Of a stretch of 45,683 bases of DNA, positions 41,919 through 45,683 are shown piece after piece. Below the pieces are notes generated by a model. That model did no database searches, was not told where the DNA came from, and saw only the letters and a program-made list of their open reading frames with translations. Position numbers and translations under genes: made by a program. Source of the stretch: Deltaproteobacteria bacterium (GTDB lineage: Bacteria; Desulfobacterota; Desulfomonilia; UBA1062). Every line of letters starts with the position of its first letter. Position 1 is the stretch's first letter. The stretch spans positions 1 through 45,683 of the forward strand of contig JAKPQL010000049.1 of assembly GCA_029547045.1 (NCBI GenBank), written 5' to 3'.

Positions 41919-42905
41919 TCAGAGGTGGATCTCCACGATGTCCCCGTCGTGCATCACGTAGTCGCGCTGCACCATCATGCCGTCGTGGACCGCCTCACCC
42001 CAGATGCGGGCGTACTTGAGCCTGGTGAGGAAGTCCTTGTGAATCCTTCCTGCCAGGTCTTCCAGGGTGCTGTGCCGGGGGATGACGAAGGGCTCGTCCA
42101 GGTCGGGCTCCTTGCCCGGGTTCTTGGAATACACCCTGATGATGCCTGCCAGGTCGTAGATGCCCCTCAGGAAGGCGTCCAGGTTCGACCCGTTCAGGAT
42201 GGATATGGCCAGCGACGGCATGGCCGGGGTGGCGAGCTCCAGGAAGGTGGCGAAGTCCTCCTGCCGGGCAGGGGAGTCCACCTTGTTCACCACCACCATG
42301 CACCGCTTGAAGAACACCGGCCTCCTGACGCCTTCGGGCACCTCGACTTTCTCAGGGAAGATCCGGTATTCCTTCAGCACGGCCATGATCTCTTCATACT
42401 GGCCGATGAGGTCCGCGGTGATGTCCAGCAGGATTGCAACGATGTCCGCCCTCCGCACCAGGTCCATCATGAGGGGGTCCACGTAGTCTGAGGTCAACGG
42501 CGGGGTGTCGATGAGCTGGAACTGGATGTTCTCGAAGGGGGCCATTCCGGGGGTCGGCCTGTGCGTGGTGTGGGGGAAGGGGGCGATCTCGGGCTCGGCG
42601 TTGGTCAGGGCTGTGATGAGCGACGACTTGCCCGTGTTCGGCGGGCCGATGACGATGACCTGGGCGGCACCTTCCTTCTCGATGGCGTACATGCTCTTCT
42701 GCTTGACCGCACCCTTCCTCTTCTGCGCCTCTTCCCGGTGCTTGCTGATGCGGTGCTTGATATCGGCCTGCATCTTGTCCGTACCCTTGTGCTTGGGGAT
42801 CAGGGCGAGCATCTCCTCCAGGGCCTCGATCTTTTCCTCGGTCGTCTTGGCCTCGCGGTAGCGCCTTTCGGCCTCCAGGTAGGTCGGTGGCAGGTTCGCA
42901 GGCAT
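41919..42905 (-). CDS. TGS-domain GTPase (OBG/DRG superfamily)
   Basis: From ATG 42905 (328 residues; an upstream ATG at 42962 adds 19 unlikely residues) the protein has a charged coiled-coil N-terminus (residues 10-75). G1 is GPPNTGKS (87-94), followed by the switch region PHTTHRPTPGM, G3 DTPP and G4 NKVD. A C-terminal TGS domain (about 245-328) ends YVMHDGDIVEIHL. The layout resembles DRG-type GTPases of archaea and eukaryotes, which act with ribosomes. The role here is unknown. It lies 83 nt downstream of a methyltransferase gene. Confidence 0.88.
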   Translation of the reverse strand: MPANLPPTYLEAERRYREAKTTEEKIEALEEMLALIPKHKGTDKMQADIKHRISKHREEAQKRKGAVKQKSMYAIEKEGAAQVIVIGPPNTGKSSLITALTNAEPEIAPFPHTTHRPTPGMAPFENIQFQLIDTPPLTSDYVDPLMMDLVRRADIVAILLDITADLIGQYEEIMAVLKEYRIFPEKVEVPEGVRRPVFFKRCMVVVNKVDSPARQEDFATFLELATPAMPSLAISILNGSNLDAFLRGIYDLAGIIRVYSKNPGKEPDLDEPFVIPRHSTLEDLAGRIHKDFLTRLKYARIWGEAVHDGMMVQRDYVMHDGDIVEIHL

Positions 42906-42988
42906 CTCACACACCCCATCCGCGGCACAGGGCCGGTTCGATATGCACCAAGGTACAATCACTGAGGTTTATTTTCAAGATGCCCGGA

Positions 42989-43702
42989 TCAGCAGGGCTT
43001 CATGCCGTGCACGATGTTGATGGTGCCCATCATGCGGCGCTCGTACCTGATCCCGGAGAAACCCGCCTCCTCCATGATGCCGGCGACTTCTTCGGCGGTC
43101 TTGAAGGCCTGGGTGGAGTCGGGGAGGTAGCGGTAGGCGTGAAGGTCCCCGGTGATGAGGCCGCCGAGCAGCGGAATGACCCAATTCAGATGTATACGCA
43201 CCAGGGGCTTCAGCACGGTATCCGGCGGAGGTCCGGCATCGAGGCAGACGACCCTGCCCCCGGGCTTGAGCACACGGTGCTGCTCCGCAAAGGCCTGTGC
43301 GATGTCTGGGACATTCCGGACCAGGAAGCCGGAAACCACCGCATCGAAGGCGGCATCCCCGAAGGGGAGTTCCAGGGCGTTGGCGCAGCACCACCGGGCC
43401 CGCCGGGGGGTGGCCCTCCTGCCCACCTGCATCATCTCCGGGGTGATGTCTGCTGCGACGAACCGCGCGTCAGGATGTCTCCGGGCTGCCTCCAGGATGA
43501 TCCTGCCAGTTCCGGCGCCCACGTCGAGCATGAGGCCCGAAGCCGGCAGACCGGCCAGTTCCACCGTCCGGCGTCTCCAGGAGCGGTCCATGCCGAAGCT
43601 CATGAGGGTGTTCATGAAGTCGTACCGGTGCGCAATGGAGCCGAACATCCTCCGGATCCGGCGGTTCCAGGATGCATGGTTCACGGGCGTTCCCCTGGGC
43701 AT
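42989..43702 (-). CDS. ubiE: UbiE/MenG-type SAM-dependent methyltransferase
   Basis: This 237-residue protein shows RMFGSIAHRYDFMNTLMSFG and the SAM-binding motif LDVGAGTGRI (58-67). These are followed by DAVVSGFLVRNVPDIAQAFA, VLKPGGRVVCLDAGPP and DSTQAFKTAEEVAGIMEEAG, all family landmarks of menaquinone or ubiquinone C-methyltransferases. The expected NVPD and GG turn are intact. An anaerobe would use it for menaquinone. No other quinone genes are nearby, so a different methyl acceptor is possible. It is followed by the TGS GTPase. Confidence 0.85.
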   Translation of the reverse strand: MPRGTPVNHASWNRRIRRMFGSIAHRYDFMNTLMSFGMDRSWRRRTVELAGLPASGLMLDVGAGTGRIILEAARRHPDARFVAADITPEMMQVGRRATPRRARWCCANALELPFGDAAFDAVVSGFLVRNVPDIAQAFAEQHRVLKPGGRVVCLDAGPPPDTVLKPLVRIHLNWVIPLLGGLITGDLHAYRYLPDSTQAFKTAEEVAGIMEEAGFSGIRYERRMMGTINIVHGMKPC

Positions 43703-43758
43703 GGCGGGCAGTTCACGGCATGGTCATAGCAGAAGGCCTGTGCCGGTGTAAAGCGCCC

Positions 43759-44835
43759 CTACTTCTCGAACAGCTTCAGGTAGCGGCCGTAGCCTTCCTT
43801 CTCCAGGTCCTCTCTCGGTATGAAGCGCAGGGCCGCCGAGTTGATGCAGTACCGAAGCCCCGTGGGGGCGGGGCCGTCGCCGAAGACATGGCCGAGGTGC
43901 GAGTCGGCCTGCGTGCTCCGCACCTCTGTCCTCGTCATGAACAGGCTCGTGTCCTTCCTTTCTGTGATGTTGGACTTTTCCAGAGGCCTGGTGAAGCTCG
44001 GCCAGCCCGTGCCCGAGTCGAACTTGTCCTTCGAGCTGAAGAGCGCCTCACCCGAGACCACGTCCACGTAGATTCCCTCGCGGTGGTTGTTCCAGTACTC
44101 GTTCCTGAAGGGGGGTTCGGTGGCCTCCTCCTGGGTCACCTCGAACTGGAGGGGGGTCAGGTGTTTCCTGATCTCCTCAGTGGACGGCCTGCGGTATTCC
44201 TCGCCCTTGTCCCGCGGCAGGCCTCTGGAGGCCGGTTCCGCCCCTGCCCAGACCCTGCACAGGAAATGGTCCCGGCCCGAGCCCTGCCGGTAGAGCCTGT
44301 AGCGGACAGGGTTCTTCCGGTGATAGTCCTGGTGATACTCCTCTGCCGGATAGAACGTAGACGCCCTGGTGATGGGGGTGACGACGGGTTTGCCGTATCT
44401 GCCGGACTTCTGCAGGGCGGCCTTCGACGCCTCGGCCGCTTTCTTCTGCACCTCGGTGTGGTAGAAGATCTCGCTGCGGTACTGGGAACCGCGGTCCACG
44501 AACTGACCGCCCGCGTCGGTGGGGTCGATCTGGCGCCAGAACACGTCCAGGAGCTTCTCATAGGACACCCGTGCCGGATCATAGGTCACCTGGACCGCCT
44601 CGGCGTGGCCGGTGGCCCCGCCGCAGACATCCTCGTAGGTGGGATTCGCCGTCGTCCCGCCGGTGTATCCCGAGACCACGCGGACGACGCCCGGCACGGC
44701 CTCGAAGGCCGATTCCACGCACCAGAAGCAGCCCCCCGCGAAGGTGGCCACCTCGTGCCCGGACCCTGCAGCAGAGCCGATTGACGGGGTTAAGAGCAGC
44801 ATGGCGATGAGTCCTTTCATGAGTGTACTGTGCAT
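43759..44835 (-). CDS. msrAB: Exported peptide-methionine sulfoxide reductase MsrA-MsrB fusion
   Basis: ATG 44835 after GGAAGGAG gives 358 residues with a signal peptide ([20 protein letters not shown]); a frame from 44928 would hide the signal. The MsrA domain has the catalytic motif GGCFWC with C36, and [20 protein letters not shown]. The MsrB domain has [23 protein letters not shown] and catalytic C330 in [11 protein letters not shown]. The two CxxC zinc pairs of many MsrBs are absent ([13 protein letters not shown]). The fusion repairs oxidised Met of both stereoforms, here in the periplasm or cell envelope. Confidence 0.93.
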   Translation of the reverse strand: MHSTLMKGLIAMLLLTPSIGSAAGSGHEVATFAGGCFWCVESAFEAVPGVVRVVSGYTGGTTANPTYEDVCGGATGHAEAVQVTYDPARVSYEKLLDVFWRQIDPTDAGGQFVDRGSQYRSEIFYHTEVQKKAAEASKAALQKSGRYGKPVVTPITRASTFYPAEEYHQDYHRKNPVRYRLYRQGSGRDHFLCRVWAGAEPASRGLPRDKGEEYRRPSTEEIRKHLTPLQFEVTQEEATEPPFRNEYWNNHREGIYVDVVSGEALFSSKDKFDSGTGWPSFTRPLEKSNITERKDTSLFMTRTEVRSTQADSHLGHVFGDGPAPTGLRYCINSAALRFIPREDLEKEGYGRYLKLFEK

Positions 44836-44989
44836 CACTGACTCCTTCCGTGAAGGCATACACGCCTTGTAGGGTTTGGTTGCCATGTCGGCAAGCCCCC
44901 TTGTCCTGTTCCTTGAACTTTCAGCCATTCCGCACTATCATGGAGACTGTGCCCTGCACGGAACGGGGTTTCGTGGAGGAGGGAGGCGC

Positions 44990-45683
44990 GTGGAAAAACA
45001 CTACAAGTTCTCCATCTGGTATGTGCTCATCGGTATCTGGGTGGTGCTCCTCGCCCAGAACGTCATCTCCACCATGATGGCGGTGAAGACCATCCCCTAC
45101 AGCCAGTTCCTGAACCTGCTCAAGGCCGGCCAGGTGACCGAGGTCGCCATCACCGAAAACCAGATCCAGGGCAAGTACAAGGAGAAGGACGGGAGCACGC
45201 AGGCCTTCAAGGCCGTCCGGGTCGACCCGGAGATCTCGCGGATGCTGGATGAGTACAAGGTCACCTTCAAGGGCCAGATCGAGCAGACCTTCTTCCGCGA
45301 CCTGCTCTCCTGGGTACTGCCCATCGTGATCTTCATCGGGGTGTGGTACTTCCTCATGAAGCGAATGGCCGGGCAGCAGCCGGGCTTCATGTCGCTGGGC
45401 AAGAACAAGGCCAAGATCTACATGGAGAGCGAGCTCAAGGTGCGCTTCACCGACGTGGCGGGCGTGGACGAGGCGGAGCAGGAGCTCGTGGAGGTGATCG
45501 ACTTCCTGAAGAATCCGGACCGGTTCGGCGAACTGGGCGGCAAGATCCCCAAAGGCATCCTCCTGGTGGGCCCGCCGGGCACGGGCAAGACCCTTCTGGC
45601 CAAGGCCGTTGCCGGGGAGAGCGGGGTCCCGTTCTTCTCCATGAGCGGGTCCGACTTCGTGGAGATGTTCGTGGGCCTGGGCG
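44990..45683 (+). CDS. ftsH: ATP-dependent zinc metalloprotease FtsH, N-terminal part
   Basis: The frame starts at GTG 44990 (GAGGAGGGAGG upstream) and runs off the window. A first membrane helix ([17 protein letters not shown]), a periplasmic domain and a second helix ([17 protein letters not shown]) are followed by the AAA module: [20 protein letters not shown], Walker A GPPGTGKT (194-201) and [17 protein letters not shown]. The zinc site HEAGH lies beyond the edge. FtsH degrades membrane and regulatory proteins at the inner membrane. The start is divergent from msrAB. Confidence 0.96.
   Translation, partial: MEKHYKFSIWYVLIGIWVVLLAQNVISTMMAVKTIPYSQFLNLLKAGQVTEVAITENQIQGKYKEKDGSTQAFKAVRVDPEISRMLDEYKVTFKGQIEQTFFRDLLSWVLPIVIFIGVWYFLMKRMAGQQPGFMSLGKNKAKIYMESELKVRFTDVAGVDEAEQELVEVIDFLKNPDRFGELGGKIPKGILLVGPPGTGKTLLAKAVAGESGVPFFSMSGSDFVEMFVGLG

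Overview
The window (about 45.7 kb, GC-rich) looks like a chromosomal segment of a Gram-negative, probably anaerobic bacterium. I would place it among the former Deltaproteobacteria (Desulfobacterota). This is inferred from outer-membrane genes (KDO synthesis and transfer, Pal, several lipoproteins), an AMP-forming propionate/acetate CoA ligase beside an OFA-type carboxylate carrier, and the remnant of a hybrid histidine kinase of a layout I associate with that group. No 16S gene is present, so the placement is tentative.

Region 1 (1-15255, all +) is one long S10-spc-alpha superoperon: the 3' end of tuf, then rpsJ-rplCDWB-rpsS-rplV-rpsC-rplP-rpmC-rpsQ-rplNXE-rpsN-rpsH-rplF-rplR-rpsE-rpmD-rplO-secY-adk-infA-rpmJ-rpsMKD-rpoA-rplQ. 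It closes with an ATP-binding protein of the ECF/CbiO type whose start overlaps the rplQ stop. The usual map gene between adk and infA is absent. L17 carries a long Lys/Ala tail, rpsM and rpsD use TTG starts, and S14, L36, S4, L24 and adenylate kinase are all in zinc-binding forms.

Region 2 (15256-22200) holds the CoA ligase and the MFS carrier, then two long perfect hairpins. A minus-strand operon follows (macro-domain protein, kdsB, waaA), then a divergent MoaE-like gene and tRNA-Ala(GGC) with encoded CCA.

Region 3 (22200-36300) is a mosaic of envelope and accessory genes. On the plus strand are corA, a DHH/DHHA1 phosphoesterase, pal, a candidate Cys-rich microprotein and a repeat-bearing lipoprotein. 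On the minus strand are a SYLF protein, an AI-2E-family permease, a DUF2141 protein, a cyclic-nucleotide-binding protein, a QueG-like ferredoxin-type protein overlapping a DUF1015 protein, a penicillin-acylase-family Ntn hydrolase following a PhzF-like protein, and a lipoprotein with a good sigma-70 promoter. A small helical protein lies on the plus strand.

Region 4 (36300-40850) is the most unusual part. A CYTH-fold protein is divergent from a COG2403 protein (cyclic 2,3-diphosphoglycerate synthetase-like). The latter is followed by carbamate kinase, which converges on a COG1915/TIGR00300 protein, a family that includes ornithine cyclodeaminases. No arginine deiminase or ornithine carbamoyltransferase is present. 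I cannot name a described pathway that uses this set.

Region 5 (40850-45683) contains a possible small membrane protein, a decayed hybrid histidine kinase with frameshifts and a large internal deletion, a TGS-domain GTPase, a UbiE/MenG-type methyltransferase, an exported MsrA-MsrB fusion and the 5' part of ftsH.
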